A stretch of 64,000 bases of DNA from an uncultured bacterium (GTDB taxonomy: Bacteria; Bacteroidota; Bacteroidia; Bacteroidales; Bacteroidaceae). This document shows positions 26,379-36,112 of the stretch, piece after piece (the first letter of the stretch is position 1; each line of letters starts with the position of its first letter). The position numbers and the translations under genes are program-made. The notes under the pieces were generated by a model. It had not been told where the DNA came from and did no database searches. It saw nothing but the letters and a program-made list of their open reading frames with translations. The stretch lies in NCBI GenBank assembly GCA_905216025.1, contig CAJMSE010000017.1:22558-86557 (forward strand), read 5' to 3'.

Positions 26379-27625
26379 CTCGCAAGCGTTTCTTTTTTAG
26401 GATGGAATATCAAGGCAAACGAAACTCCTACCACAAGCGCATAAGCGGCAAAGGTATACCAGCAAGTCTGCCACTCAACAGAGCCTGAAATATCTGTATT
26501 GGCCGTGACAAACGCCTGAGCTGCAAACGAACCGACAGTGGCACCGATACCGTTTGTCATCATCATGAACAGTCCCTGGGCACTTGAACGTATCGAAGAA
26601 TCAGTCGTCTTATCAACAAATAAGGAACCGGAAATATTGAAGAAATCAAACGCTACTCCATATATTATCATCGACGCGACAAGCATCCACACACCGCTAC
26701 CAGGATTACCCATGCCCAAGAATCCGAAACGGAACACCCATGCAAACATCGCTATGAGCATCACATTCTTTATTCCAAAGCGTTTCATAAAGAAAGGTAT
26801 AAGTAGGATACAGCATGTCTCGCTTATCTGAGAAAGGGAATAAAGGATATTTGCATGCTGTACGCCGAAGGTTAAGGCGTACTCGGGAATAGACTTGAAA
26901 CTCTCTATATAAGGCGTTGCAAATCCGTTGGTTATCTGAAGGCAGGCCCCGAGCAACGCTGAGAAAACGAAGAATACGGCCATCTCTTTCTGACGGAAAA
27001 GCCGGAAGGCCTTTAAGCCTAATGCCTCAACAAGGCTTTTCTGCTCTCCGTCTTTCACGACAGGACACTTGGGCAGCGTGAAGGTATACAAAAAAAGAAC
27101 TATACTCAATATGCCGGAAGTGACAAACTGGTTCTGATTCGACATGAAACCGGTCATATCTACAAACCACATGGCACAGATGAAGCCTATTGTGCCGAAC
27201 ACTCTTATCGGCGGAAACTCCTTGATTGTATCCATTCCGGCCTTAATCAAAGCTGTATATGAAACCGAATTGGTCAATGCAAGGGTCGGCATATAGAACG
27301 CAACGCTTACAGAATAAAGTGAAAACAACACAGGGAACTGTGCCTCACTTCCGGTCTGAGCCCCATACCATGCGGCTGCTATCATAAAGATGCCGGCTGT
27401 AAGATGGCAAAGTCCAAGCAATCGCTGGGCCGGTATCCATCTGTCGGCTACAATTCCCATTATCGCCGGCATGAAAATAGAAACAATACCTTGCACCGCG
27501 AAGAAATAGCCTATCATCGAAGCCATGCCTATACGGCTGAGATAAAGCCCCATACATGTCAAATAAGCTCCCCAAACGGCAAACTCAAGATAATTCAGAA
27601 GCGCCAAACGAATCTTTAAATTCAT
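26375..27625 (-). CDS. Nucleoside:H+ symporter, MFS type
   Basis: A 416-residue protein with about 12 membrane helices. The N-terminus (LALLNYLEFAVWGAYLTCMGLYL) and the segment PALALTNSVSYTALI-like (here PTLALTNSVSYT) followed by FPPIRVFGTIGFI are typical of the NupG/XapB nucleoside family. It probably imports nucleosides across the inner membrane. Gap to the 74-residue gene upstream is 66 nt, so it may have its own promoter, but none is convincing. Confidence 0.88.
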   Translation of the reverse strand: MNLKIRLALLNYLEFAVWGAYLTCMGLYLSRIGMASMIGYFFAVQGIVSIFMPAIMGIVADRWIPAQRLLGLCHLTAGIFMIAAAWYGAQTGSEAQFPVLFSLYSVSVAFYMPTLALTNSVSYTALIKAGMDTIKEFPPIRVFGTIGFICAMWFVDMTGFMSNQNQFVTSGILSIVLFLYTFTLPKCPVVKDGEQKSLVEALGLKAFRLFRQKEMAVFFVFSALLGACLQITNGFATPYIESFKSIPEYALTFGVQHANILYSLSQISETCCILLIPFFMKRFGIKNVMLIAMFAWVFRFGFLGMGNPGSGVWMLVASMIIYGVAFDFFNISGSLFVDKTTDSSIRSSAQGLFMMMTNGIGATVGSFAAQAFVTANTDISGSVEWQTCWYTFAAYALVVGVSFALIFHPKKETLAR

Positions 27626-27691
27626 AATATCCCACTTTAAAATTAAACTTCAAAATACAACTGATTAAACTTCAAATATGGCTAAGAGCCA

Positions 27692-27916
27692 TCACACGAC
27701 CATCATTCCATTCATATATGCACGGAGCTCATGGTTTCCGTCATAATCCAAAACCGCAGTTCCTCCAATCCACTCGACCATACCCTGTTCCTCTTCAAAA
27801 TGATAATAACCTGTCACCACTCCTTCCTTAAGCTCTATTATGCACATGTCGAACGTCTCTTTACCAAAGAGCAACTCGTGCACCGCTATCCGTTTTATCC
27901 TCTTATGTCCTGTCAT
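27692..27916 (-). CDS. Small conserved hypothetical protein
   Basis: A 74-residue protein without signal or helix, predicted mainly beta (ELKEGVVTGYYHFEEEQGMVEWIGGTAVL, seen as VVTGYYHF and EWIGGTAVL). I recognise similar small proteins next to DUF4296 genes in Bacteroidota but no function. It lies 2 nt after the DUF4296 gene, which supports it as a real gene. Confidence 0.75.
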   Translation of the reverse strand: MTGHKRIKRIAVHELLFGKETFDMCIIELKEGVVTGYYHFEEEQGMVEWIGGTAVLDYDGNHELRAYMNGMMVV

Positions 27917-27918
27917 TG

Positions 27919-28851
27919 CTACCTTTCTGTTTGACGTATCATCCTGCGCGAGAACATATTTGCATTGGCTTGCCCGTCTGACGGAATCGCCTCTGACTGA
28001 GAAACCGGCTTCATACTGTCCGTCTTCTCCGATGCGGTGACCGTGGTTTGAGATACGGTATCCCTTGAAACTTGCGGGTGGAACCTTATCAACTGTATCC
28101 CGTCTATAAACATCAGCTTTTGGGTCATTGACTCATCGTTACCTTGATTGAGACAGATGAAACCATCAATACGCTTTATATCATTCCTTGCATTACCGGG
28201 AATACGCATCTGTGAATGACCGGACACTGATATATGGCTGGAAAACGAAGATATGCTGTCATTATCATAAGTCACCGCCATATACATAACAGCATCCTTG
28301 GTGCCATTCTGATAGACAAATGCAGAGATGAAATTGAACATGAATGAGTCGCCGCGCCGGAAGGTTGTATCTGCCTCAACGGTAAATGTATATTTATTAT
28401 AAGGAGGTACAGGCAGCAAGACCTTCGATGATGCATTGCGCCATATATTAGCCGTATCGCCATCTGCAGTAAGAAGAGAATACCTACCCATCTCACCGGC
28501 AGACGCGCCCAGCCTCACCGCTTCAGCTTCCATCCTGCTCTCAACCTTGGAATAAATCTCATTGAATGTCTTTGCGTGGGTATAATAATAGACTAACGAC
28601 GAATCAAACTCAGCCTCAGTCACACCGTATTTCTTCAGTACAGCCAGATATAAAAGGTGTTTATTGAATGACGATGAGCCGGTCTCAGTTTCCTGATTGG
28701 CGATAGACTGCACCAGATGGTAATCGTATAATATATCTTCCATCTCGTCCGGCTGGATATATTCACTGGGCACCTGAGGCTTACAGGAGACTATCAGCAT
28801 CGTACTGACAACTCCGGCAAACATGCACCATACTCTACTTATCATCTTCAT
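27919..28851 (-). CDS. DUF4296 family lipoprotein
   Basis: About 310 residues beginning with a lipoprotein signal (MKMISRVWCMFAGVV, lipobox LIVSC). A DUF4296 domain follows (IQPDEMEDILYDYHLVQ, then LKKYGVTEAEFDSSLVYYY). The C-terminal ~150 residues are beta-rich and of unknown type, ending in a polar Gln/Ser-rich stretch. An in-frame GTG at 28887 overlaps the lspA stop by 4 nt. I prefer ATG at 28851 because it sits at the signal peptide. Encoded directly after lspA, whose product would process it. Confidence 0.85.
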   Translation of the reverse strand: MKMISRVWCMFAGVVSTMLIVSCKPQVPSEYIQPDEMEDILYDYHLVQSIANQETETGSSSFNKHLLYLAVLKKYGVTEAEFDSSLVYYYTHAKTFNEIYSKVESRMEAEAVRLGASAGEMGRYSLLTADGDTANIWRNASSKVLLPVPPYNKYTFTVEADTTFRRGDSFMFNFISAFVYQNGTKDAVMYMAVTYDNDSISSFSSHISVSGHSQMRIPGNARNDIKRIDGFICLNQGNDESMTQKLMFIDGIQLIRFHPQVSRDTVSQTTVTASEKTDSMKPVSQSEAIPSDGQANANMFSRRMIRQTER

Positions 28852-28883
28852 AATTGCTGTTATCACTTCCCGAACGTATCCGT

Positions 28884-29519
28884 TCACTTCTTGAATGCTA
28901 TTGTCAGATTACTAATCTCCTTGCGATAGAACAATATCAATAACGCAAAGCCGACACTGATACTTGCATCAGCAAAATTAAAGATTGGACTGAAAAAGAT
29001 AAATTCATTGCCTCCTACCCATGGAACCCACTCCGGCCATGTAGTTACGATAAGGGGAAAGTAAAACATATCCACGACTTTCCCCATCAGGAAAGGTGCA
29101 TATCCGGTTCCAAAAGGAACGAAATAGGATGTATAATACTCTGACGATGCATTAAAAATCTGACCGTAGAAAAGGCAATCCACGACATTGCCGACAGCTC
29201 CGGCTATCACCATGGAAAGGCATATTATATACCCGAGCTTCGCTTTCCGGCATATCTCAAGATACAAATAATACCCTATTCCACCGATTGCAATGATGCG
29301 GAATATGGATAAAGCAACCTTACTGCCTATCTCCATTCCGTAAGCCATGCCGTTATTCTCAATGAAACAAATCTTGAACCACGAGGTCACAGATATGGTT
29401 TCATGAAGGGTCATGTTTGTCTTGACCCATATCTTAATTGCCTGATCTATTAAAAGAATGGCTATAACAATAAGCATAGCCATTCTTCCTCTTGTTAATA
29501 CATCGGTTATCCGCCTCAT
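28884..29519 (-). CDS. lspA: Lipoprotein signal peptidase (signal peptidase II)
   Basis: The 211-residue membrane protein has four helices and the catalytic aspartates in NVVDCLFYG and FNFADASISVG. LspA removes the signal peptide from diacylglyceryl-prolipoproteins in the inner membrane. It is longer than E. coli LspA (164), with an insert near PFGTGYAPFLMGKVVDMFYFP, as is usual in Bacteroidota. Overlaps the DksA-like gene by 4 nt. Confidence 0.95.
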   Translation of the reverse strand: MRRITDVLTRGRMAMLIVIAILLIDQAIKIWVKTNMTLHETISVTSWFKICFIENNGMAYGMEIGSKVALSIFRIIAIGGIGYYLYLEICRKAKLGYIICLSMVIAGAVGNVVDCLFYGQIFNASSEYYTSYFVPFGTGYAPFLMGKVVDMFYFPLIVTTWPEWVPWVGGNEFIFFSPIFNFADASISVGFALLILFYRKEISNLTIAFKK

Positions 29520-29896
29520 TTTTTCCTGTTCTGCTTAGACTCAACACTTAATGTTGCATGCGGCACAGCACGCAAGCGTTCTTTCGGAATGAGCTTCCCT
29601 GTGATGCGGTCTATGCCATAAGTCTTATTCTTTATGCGTATAAGAGCTGCTTCCAAGCCATTTATAAACTTCTGCTGACGGCTTGCCAGCTGTATCAGTT
29701 CTTCCTTACTCTGAGTCGCACTACCCTCTTCCAGTATCTTATATGTAGGGGAAGTGTCTTCCACATCATTGCCGTCCTGATTCATCAGCACCTTCATCAT
29801 CTGATCATAATCACGCTTGGCAAGTGCCAACTTCTCATTAATAATAACGCGGAACTCTTCAAGTTCATCCTCATTATAATGTGTTTTCTCTGTCAT
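29516..29896 (-). CDS. TraR/DksA-like protein lacking zinc cysteines
   Basis: The 126 residues have a helical coiled-coil N-terminal half and a C-terminal end of DksA type (YGIDRITGKLIPKERLRAVP). DksA binds the RNA polymerase secondary channel and works with ppGpp. Here there is no cysteine at all in the protein: the position that is Cys in related proteins (YGICRVTGK) is Asp. The zinc finger must be replaced by another packing. It lies between ileS (20 nt) and lspA (overlap 4 nt), the usual Bacteroidota order. Confidence 0.88.
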   Translation of the reverse strand: MTEKTHYNEDELEEFRVIINEKLALAKRDYDQMMKVLMNQDGNDVEDTSPTYKILEEGSATQSKEELIQLASRQQKFINGLEAALIRIKNKTYGIDRITGKLIPKERLRAVPHATLSVESKQNRKK

Positions 29897-29916
29897 AGCA
29901 AAACATGTTTAAGTTA

Positions 29917-32900
29917 TTAGTTCTTATTTATCAATATATTCACTTTGCTCGTACCAAGCTCCATCTCCGGTCCGGCATTCTCATTGACTTCTATAGAATC
30001 TGCCAAGACCTGGCTCTTGATATACTCGGAGTATTCATTGACTGCATTAACAACACGCTCCGACGGAGATACGGCTACATTGATCCGGTCTGTTATCTCC
30101 AGCCCTGAATCCTTACGCATATTCTGTATGCGGTTAATAAGTTCACGGGCAATTCCTTCATTGAGCAGTTCCTCCGTCAGTTCAACTTCAAGAGCGACAG
30201 TTAGGTTACCTTCATTGCTTACCAGCCATCCAGGAATATCCTCGCTGATAATATCCACATCAGTAGCTTCAACCACAAGATTCTTGCCTTCTACCTCTAT
30301 GGTTATTGAGCCGTTTCTTTCCAGTTCGGCAATATCAGCCTGAGAAAGCTCTGCCATTGATGCGGCAACGCCCTTCATCATGGTTCCGAATTTCTTGCCC
30401 ATCACCCTGAAATTGCACTTCACTTTCTTCACAAGGATTCCCGAACCTTCAGCAAACTTCAGTTCCTTAACATTCACTTCATTCAGTATCAGGTCCTTTA
30501 CAGACTCTATACATTCCCTCTGATTATCATCCACGGCAGGAATCATAATCATCTGCAACGGTTGGCGGACCTTGATATTAACTTTCCGGCGCAATGCCAA
30601 TACCATGGAAGTCATCTTTTGGGCAATGCTCATACGCTGCTCAAGACTCTTGTCTATGTATCTCGCATCTGCCTCGGGATACGAAGACAGATGTACAGAA
30701 CATACGTTGTCACGGCCTGTTACGCTTATCAAATCAAGGTAAAGCCTGTCTGCATAGAACGGAGAGAACGGTGCCAGAAGCTTGGCGACAGTCTCAAGAC
30801 AAGTATACAAGGTCTGATAAGCCGACAGTTTGTCCATGCTCATCTCCTTACCCCAAAAGCGTTTACGGTTCAAACGCACATACCAGTTGGACAAATCGTC
30901 ATTTACGAACGACTCTATCAAACGACCGGCACGTGTCGGGTCATAGCCGTTAAGTTCCTTATCGACATTCTCTATCAGCGAATGGAGCACCGATAAAATC
31001 CACCGGTCTATTTCAGGACGTTCCTCAACAGGAACTTCCGGCTGCGAATAGTCAAAGCCGTCGACATTTGCATACAGGCTAAAGAACGAGTAAGTATTAT
31101 ATAATGTGCCGAAGAATTTGCGGCGGACCTCATCCACTCCCTCCGGATCGAACTTCAGATTATCCCATGGTTCCGAGTTGGTCATCATGTAGAAACGAAC
31201 CGGATCTGCGCCAAACTTATCCATCATCTCAAACGGATCCGTCACGTTGCCCACGTGCTTGCTCATCTTGTTGCCCTTAGCATCAAGCACAAGACCTGAT
31301 GAAATGACATTCTTGAACGCGACAGAGTCGAACACCATCGTTGCTATTGCATGTAAAGTAAAGAACCATCCGCGAGTTTGGTCGACACCTTCATTGATAA
31401 AATCGGCAGGGAAAGCCAATCTGTCGTCAATCAGTTCCTTATTCTCAAACGGGTAATGAATCTGTGCATAGGGCATTGCACCCGAATCAAACCATACATC
31501 AATGAGATCGGTCTCACGCTTCATAGGCTTTCCGGAATCACTGACGAGGATGATATCATCGACATAAGGACGGTGCATATCTATTTTATCATAGTTCTCT
31601 GATGAATAATCTCCCGGGACAAAACCTTTATCTTTCAACGGGTTTGACGGCATAAATCCTGCTGCTATAGACTTCTCTATCTCATCATAGAGCTCTTGCA
31701 AGCTACCGATGCACTTCTCACCGTTATCATCATCGCGCCATATAGGAAGCGGAGTTCCCCAGAAACGTGAACGTGAAAGGTTCCAGTCGTTCAGGTTCTC
31801 GAGCCAGTTTCCGAACCGCCCGCTACCTGTCGACTCAGGCTGCCAGTTGATAGTCTTGTTCAGTTCGGCCATCCTCTCCTTCTTCGCAGTCGAGCGGATA
31901 AACCAACTGTCAAGCGGATAATACAGTACAGGTTTGTCCGTACGCCAGCAATGAGGATAGTTATGCACATGCTTCTCTATCTTCAAGGCCGATCCCTCCT
32001 GCTTCATTTCCATGCAAATAACGATATTCAGGTCTTCAGCCTTATTGGCGGCAGCCTCATCATACTTACCGTTCTTGCTGAATTCCGGCTTGTATGCGTT
32101 CTTCACGAAGTCGCCGGCATGACGCGCATAGGCATCAGCATCAACGCAAGCAGCAAGGAAATTATCGTCAAGCTCGTCCTGAAGATAGTACTTTCCTTCA
32201 AGATCTACCATCGGCCGAGTCTCGCCTTTCTTGTTTATAAGGAATAGAGAAGGTATCTCTGCTGCATTTGCCACCTTTGCATCATCAGCTCCAAACGTTG
32301 GAGCTATATGCACAATACCGGTGCCATCCTCTGTGGTCACATAATCACCTGGGATGACACGGAATGCACAATCAGCCAATTCGACGAAGCGTTCCTTGCC
32401 GCCCTCGCTTTCAAAAACCTTCTCAGGATGCACTTCCGCATACCTGTCGGCAAAAGCCGGAACGGTTGCGTTCAACTTGCCGCATGGCTTCACCCACGGC
32501 ATCAGCTGCTTGTAGTGGATTCCTACAAGGTCCGTACCTATGTATTCACCTACTATTTCATAAGGAACGACTTTATCTCCGGGCTTATAGCTGTCAAGCG
32601 CTAATCCCTTGCCCTCCGGTTTGAAATATGCATCAAGCCTCGCCTCTGCCAGTACAACGGTTATCGGCTGTCCGTTATAAGGATTATATGTCCTTACCGC
32701 CACATATTTAATATTAGGGCCGACACAAAGCGCTGTGTTCGACGGCAGCGTCCAAGGTGTCGTTGTCCATGCGGCAAAATAAACCTCACCCCAACCTGTC
32801 CATTCCTGCTTAGGTTCGGAAATCTTGAACAAAGCCGTGGCAGTTGTGTCTTTCACATCCCTGTAACAGCCAGGCTGGTTCAGCTCATGCGAGCTAAGAC

Positions 32901-33483
32901 CTGTTCCGGCTGCAGGCGAATAGGGCTGGATGGTATATCCCTTATAAAGCAGTCCCTTCTGATAGAGCTGCTTGAGCAGCCACCATAAAGTCTCGATATA
33001 CTTGTTGTCGTATGTTATATAAGGATGGTCAAGGTCCACGAAATATCCCATTTCCTCAGTCAGCTTCCGCCATTCCGCAGTGAATTTCATCACGTTCTCA
33101 CGGCATTTCCTATTATAGTCGCCCACCGAGATGTACTTATCCGAAGCCTTGTTGTCTATATCCGCTTTCGTTATACCGAGCTCTTTCTCCACTCCAAGCT
33201 CCACGGGAAGACCGTGTGTGTCCCATCCAGCCTTACGGTGAACCTGAAAGCCCTTCATTGTCTTATATCTGTTGAACGTATCTTTTATAGAACGGGCCAG
33301 CACATGGTGTATGCCTGGATGTCCGTTGGCCGATGGAGGGCCTTCGAAGAATACGAACTGAGGGCATCCCTCGCGCTCATCTACCGATTTATGAAAGACA
33401 TCGTCCTTCTCCCACGCCTTCAATACGTCACTGTTTACCTGTGTAAGATTCAAACCGCCATACTCGGCGAATTTTTTTGCCAT
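29917..33483 (-). CDS. ileS: Isoleucyl-tRNA synthetase, type 2 with GIHH motif
   Basis: IleRS charges tRNA-Ile and edits valine. The 1188 residues fit the long, eukaryote-like IleRS2 class. The KMSKHVGN loop is standard, and the editing-domain block GWDTHGLPVE is present. The first class I signature, normally HxGH after P-x-A-N/T-G, reads GIHH at residues 57-60 (PSANGHPGIHHVL). The protein starts MAKKFAEYGGLNL. Its promoter (33520-33550) has a full -33/-7 match, so ileS heads the long minus-strand run. Confidence 0.97.
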   Translation of the reverse strand: MAKKFAEYGGLNLTQVNSDVLKAWEKDDVFHKSVDEREGCPQFVFFEGPPSANGHPGIHHVLARSIKDTFNRYKTMKGFQVHRKAGWDTHGLPVELGVEKELGITKADIDNKASDKYISVGDYNRKCRENVMKFTAEWRKLTEEMGYFVDLDHPYITYDNKYIETLWWLLKQLYQKGLLYKGYTIQPYSPAAGTGLSSHELNQPGCYRDVKDTTATALFKISEPKQEWTGWGEVYFAAWTTTPWTLPSNTALCVGPNIKYVAVRTYNPYNGQPITVVLAEARLDAYFKPEGKGLALDSYKPGDKVVPYEIVGEYIGTDLVGIHYKQLMPWVKPCGKLNATVPAFADRYAEVHPEKVFESEGGKERFVELADCAFRVIPGDYVTTEDGTGIVHIAPTFGADDAKVANAAEIPSLFLINKKGETRPMVDLEGKYYLQDELDDNFLAACVDADAYARHAGDFVKNAYKPEFSKNGKYDEAAANKAEDLNIVICMEMKQEGSALKIEKHVHNYPHCWRTDKPVLYYPLDSWFIRSTAKKERMAELNKTINWQPESTGSGRFGNWLENLNDWNLSRSRFWGTPLPIWRDDDNGEKCIGSLQELYDEIEKSIAAGFMPSNPLKDKGFVPGDYSSENYDKIDMHRPYVDDIILVSDSGKPMKRETDLIDVWFDSGAMPYAQIHYPFENKELIDDRLAFPADFINEGVDQTRGWFFTLHAIATMVFDSVAFKNVISSGLVLDAKGNKMSKHVGNVTDPFEMMDKFGADPVRFYMMTNSEPWDNLKFDPEGVDEVRRKFFGTLYNTYSFFSLYANVDGFDYSQPEVPVEERPEIDRWILSVLHSLIENVDKELNGYDPTRAGRLIESFVNDDLSNWYVRLNRKRFWGKEMSMDKLSAYQTLYTCLETVAKLLAPFSPFYADRLYLDLISVTGRDNVCSVHLSSYPEADARYIDKSLEQRMSIAQKMTSMVLALRRKVNIKVRQPLQMIMIPAVDDNQRECIESVKDLILNEVNVKELKFAEGSGILVKKVKCNFRVMGKKFGTMMKGVAASMAELSQADIAELERNGSITIEVEGKNLVVEATDVDIISEDIPGWLVSNEGNLTVALEVELTEELLNEGIARELINRIQNMRKDSGLEITDRINVAVSPSERVVNAVNEYSEYIKSQVLADSIEVNENAGPEMELGTSKVNILINKN

Positions 33484-33519
33484 ATCAGTCGTTATTTATT
33501 TACCTTATATTATAGTTCG

Positions 33520-33550
33520 CAAAGGTAATGCTTTTTTTTAAGGAGACAAA
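33520..33550 (-). promoter_or_regulatory. Promoter of the ileS operon
   Basis: On the minus strand TTTG (33550-33547) and TACCTTTG (33527-33520) are separated by 19 nt and followed by CG. The 5' leader would be about 30 nt, with no T-box-like structure visible. Confidence 0.75.
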
Positions 33551-33591
33551 ATAAATAATTTTTTTTAAGAATATAGTGATATTCTTGTATA

Positions 33592-34275
33592 TCATCCGTT
33601 CCTCATCTGCCGCAGCAGTTCCTTTTGGTGCTCTGAAAGCTTTGTCGGGAGTTTTACATTATATGTGATTATCAAATCGCCGTTCTGACCGTTCCCGAGA
33701 CTATATCCTTTTCCTCTGACTCTCACCTTTGTACCGTTCTGAGTCTCGGGCTTTACCTTAAGACGGATTCTTGTCCCGTTGCCGATCTGTACCACAATCT
33801 CTCCTCCGAGCATAGCCGTATACAAATCTATGTCTACCACAGCGTTCATCTCTCCGACACCGGCATCAGCCCCGGCGAATCCCGGCCCGGCACTGCCACG
33901 CTTTCCTGATGAGCCAAACAATTGCTCAAAGAAAGAGCTGAAACCGCCGCCGGCTCCAGAAAAGCCGGAGAAATCAAAGCCGTCAAAAGAGGCTCCACCA
34001 CCGGAGAAGCCATGGCTATCGCTTCCGCCACCTGCATTAAACATGTCGGCATTGCGCCACTGCTCGCCATACCGGTCATACTTGCTCCTCTTCTCAGGAT
34101 CACCGATAACCTCGTATGCCTCGCTCAGCGCCTGAAACTTTGCCTTAGCCTTAGGGTCATCAGGGTGCAAGTCTGGATGAAACTGCTTTGCACGCTTCAG
34201 ATATGCACGCTTTACATCCTTTTGCGGAATACTGCGGTCCACTCCCAAAATCTTATAATAGTCTACAAATGCCAT
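33592..34275 (-). CDS. J-domain protein, short DnaJ/CbpA-like
   Basis: The 227 residues begin with a J domain (YYKILGVDRSIPQKDVKRAY, catalytic HPD in KQFHPDLHP near 33-35). A Gly/Ser/Phe-rich region of about 65 residues follows, then a single C-terminal substrate-binding domain (GGEIVVQIGNGTRIRLKV). DnaJ's zinc finger and a second C-terminal domain are missing, so it is shorter than CbpA. It probably stimulates DnaK ATPase on a restricted set of clients. It stands alone on the minus strand, 103 nt from the divergent 5'-nucleotidase gene. Confidence 0.92.
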   Translation of the reverse strand: MAFVDYYKILGVDRSIPQKDVKRAYLKRAKQFHPDLHPDDPKAKAKFQALSEAYEVIGDPEKRSKYDRYGEQWRNADMFNAGGGSDSHGFSGGGASFDGFDFSGFSGAGGGFSSFFEQLFGSSGKRGSAGPGFAGADAGVGEMNAVVDIDLYTAMLGGEIVVQIGNGTRIRLKVKPETQNGTKVRVRGKGYSLGNGQNGDLIITYNVKLPTKLSEHQKELLRQMRNG

Positions 34276-34350
34276 AATTCCTTATTTATTATTTATGATG
34301 GAATCAGCAAAAAACATGCCTGCGATATCTTTTAAAACGATATTTTTTAC

Positions 34351-34358
34351 TATTTTTG
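34351..34358 (+). promoter_or_regulatory. Putative -7 box of the 5'-nucleotidase gene
   Basis: TATTTTTG followed by CT lies 20 nt before the chosen ATG. No clear TTTG is present 19-20 nt upstream, so confidence is modest. Confidence 0.45.
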
Positions 34359-34378
34359 CTTGCAAAAAGCAACGGAAC

Positions 34379-36112
34379 ATGAAAAGACTGATATTTTTTT
34401 GCATGATGGCTATGGCCTTTACACCAGCGACTATGGCAGAGAAAAAGAACATAAGAATAAAGATTGTAGAGACAAGCGATGTACACGGATGCTTCTTCCC
34501 GTACGACTTTATAGAGCGGAAAGCCAAAGACGGTACGATGGCACGTATCAGCTCCTATGTCAAGAAGCTACGCGGACAATACGGCGACAACCTTATCCTG
34601 ATAGACAACGGAGACATATTGCAGGGACAGCCCACCTGCTATTATTCCAACTATATCGCAAGCAACCGGCCTAACATCGCCGCAGAAGTAGTGAACTACA
34701 TGGGATATGATGCCCAGACCTTCGGCAACCACGACGTTGAGACAGGACATGCCGTATACGACAAATGGATCGGCGAGGTAAAATGTCCTGTAATTGCGGC
34801 AAACATCATAAACACTGAGACAGGAAAGCCATACGTCAAGCCTTATATAATAATAAATAAGGAGGGCGTCAAGGTTGCCGTTCTCGGCATGCTGACCCCT
34901 GCCATCCCCAACTGGCTCGCCCCGAGCCTATGGAGCGGGATGCGTTTCGAGAACCTGAAAAAATCCGCCGGATACTGGATAGACCACCTGAAGGCCAACG
35001 AACGTCCTGATATCATCGTCGGACTGTTCCACAGCGGATGGGAAGGCGGCATAAAGACAGAAGCCTACAATGAAGACGAGACAAGGGACATTGCTGCTGA
35101 AATTCCCGGCTTCGACATCATTTTCTTCGGACACGACCATAGGCAAAGAGCCGAAACGATAACCGGCAAGTCCGGCTGTAAGGTCCTGTGCCTCGACCCT
35201 TCATGCAATGCTGTGATGGTCGGAGAGGCTACCATAGACATTGTGACCGAGAACGGCACGATTATAAGCAAGGACGTCACCGGCAAGATACAGGATATAA
35301 GGAATGAAGATGTCGACGAAGACTTCATCAGACATTTCCAGGCAGACATTGACAGCATAGAGAACTATGTGAACCACCCTATCACCGAGTTCACCGAGAC
35401 CATACACTCCAAGGACTGTTTCTTCGGCAGTTCCCCGTTTACAGACCTCATTCATAACCTGCAGATACAGATAACAGGCGCCGACCTGTCATTCTGCGCT
35501 CCACTGTCGTTCAACATGCACATAAGCAAGGGCCCTATCCGGGTCTGCGACATGTTCAAGCTCTGCAAATATGAGAATAACATTTACGTGCTGAACATGA
35601 CCGGAGAGGAAATCCATAAATATCTCGAGATGAGCTATGCCCTATGGGTGAACACCATGAAAAGCCCGGAAGACCACATCATGCTGCTTGAAGAAGACAA
35701 CAAGAGCGATATGCAGAAGTATGGTTTCAAGAACATGACGTTCAACTTCGACAGCGCCGCTGGCATAGACTATGATGTAGATGTCACAAAGCCGGCAGGC
35801 AGCAAGGTGCGCATCCACGGCTTCAGCAACGGACAACCGTTTGACGAAAAGAAGTGGTACAGGGTGGTTATGAACAGCTACAGAGGCAACGGCGGCGGCG
35901 AACTGCTCATCAAAGGAGCCGGAATACCCAAGGATTCATTGGACGGAAGAACCATATATAAGAGCACCGGAGACCAGCGGATGCTCATCATGAAGGAACT
36001 CGGGAAAATGTCTAAGGTACACCCCAAGGCAAACAACAACTGGAGGTTCGTGCCCGAGGAATGGGCTGCTCCGGCAATAAAGAGAGACAAGGAACTAATA
36101 TTCGGCAAATGA
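34379..36112 (+). CDS. 5'-nucleotidase / 2',3'-cyclic phosphodiesterase family
   Basis: The protein of about 577 residues carries a signal peptide (MKRLIFFCMMAMAFTPATMAE). It then has a calcineurin-like metallophosphoesterase domain: TSDVHGCFFPYDF, LIDNGDILQGQP, FGNHDVETG, FHSGWEGG and FGHDHRQ. A C-terminal 5'-nucleotidase domain follows from about residue 340, with NSYRGNGGGELL. It likely acts in the periplasm on nucleotides to release nucleosides, which would suit the nucleoside transporter in this window. The ATG at 34295 would precede the promoter box and the signal peptide, so I reject it. Overlaps nudC by 4 nt. Confidence 0.92.
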   Translation: MKRLIFFCMMAMAFTPATMAEKKNIRIKIVETSDVHGCFFPYDFIERKAKDGTMARISSYVKKLRGQYGDNLILIDNGDILQGQPTCYYSNYIASNRPNIAAEVVNYMGYDAQTFGNHDVETGHAVYDKWIGEVKCPVIAANIINTETGKPYVKPYIIINKEGVKVAVLGMLTPAIPNWLAPSLWSGMRFENLKKSAGYWIDHLKANERPDIIVGLFHSGWEGGIKTEAYNEDETRDIAAEIPGFDIIFFGHDHRQRAETITGKSGCKVLCLDPSCNAVMVGEATIDIVTENGTIISKDVTGKIQDIRNEDVDEDFIRHFQADIDSIENYVNHPITEFTETIHSKDCFFGSSPFTDLIHNLQIQITGADLSFCAPLSFNMHISKGPIRVCDMFKLCKYENNIYVLNMTGEEIHKYLEMSYALWVNTMKSPEDHIMLLEEDNKSDMQKYGFKNMTFNFDSAAGIDYDVDVTKPAGSKVRIHGFSNGQPFDEKKWYRVVMNSYRGNGGGELLIKGAGIPKDSLDGRTIYKSTGDQRMLIMKELGKMSKVHPKANNNWRFVPEEWAAPAIKRDKELIFGK

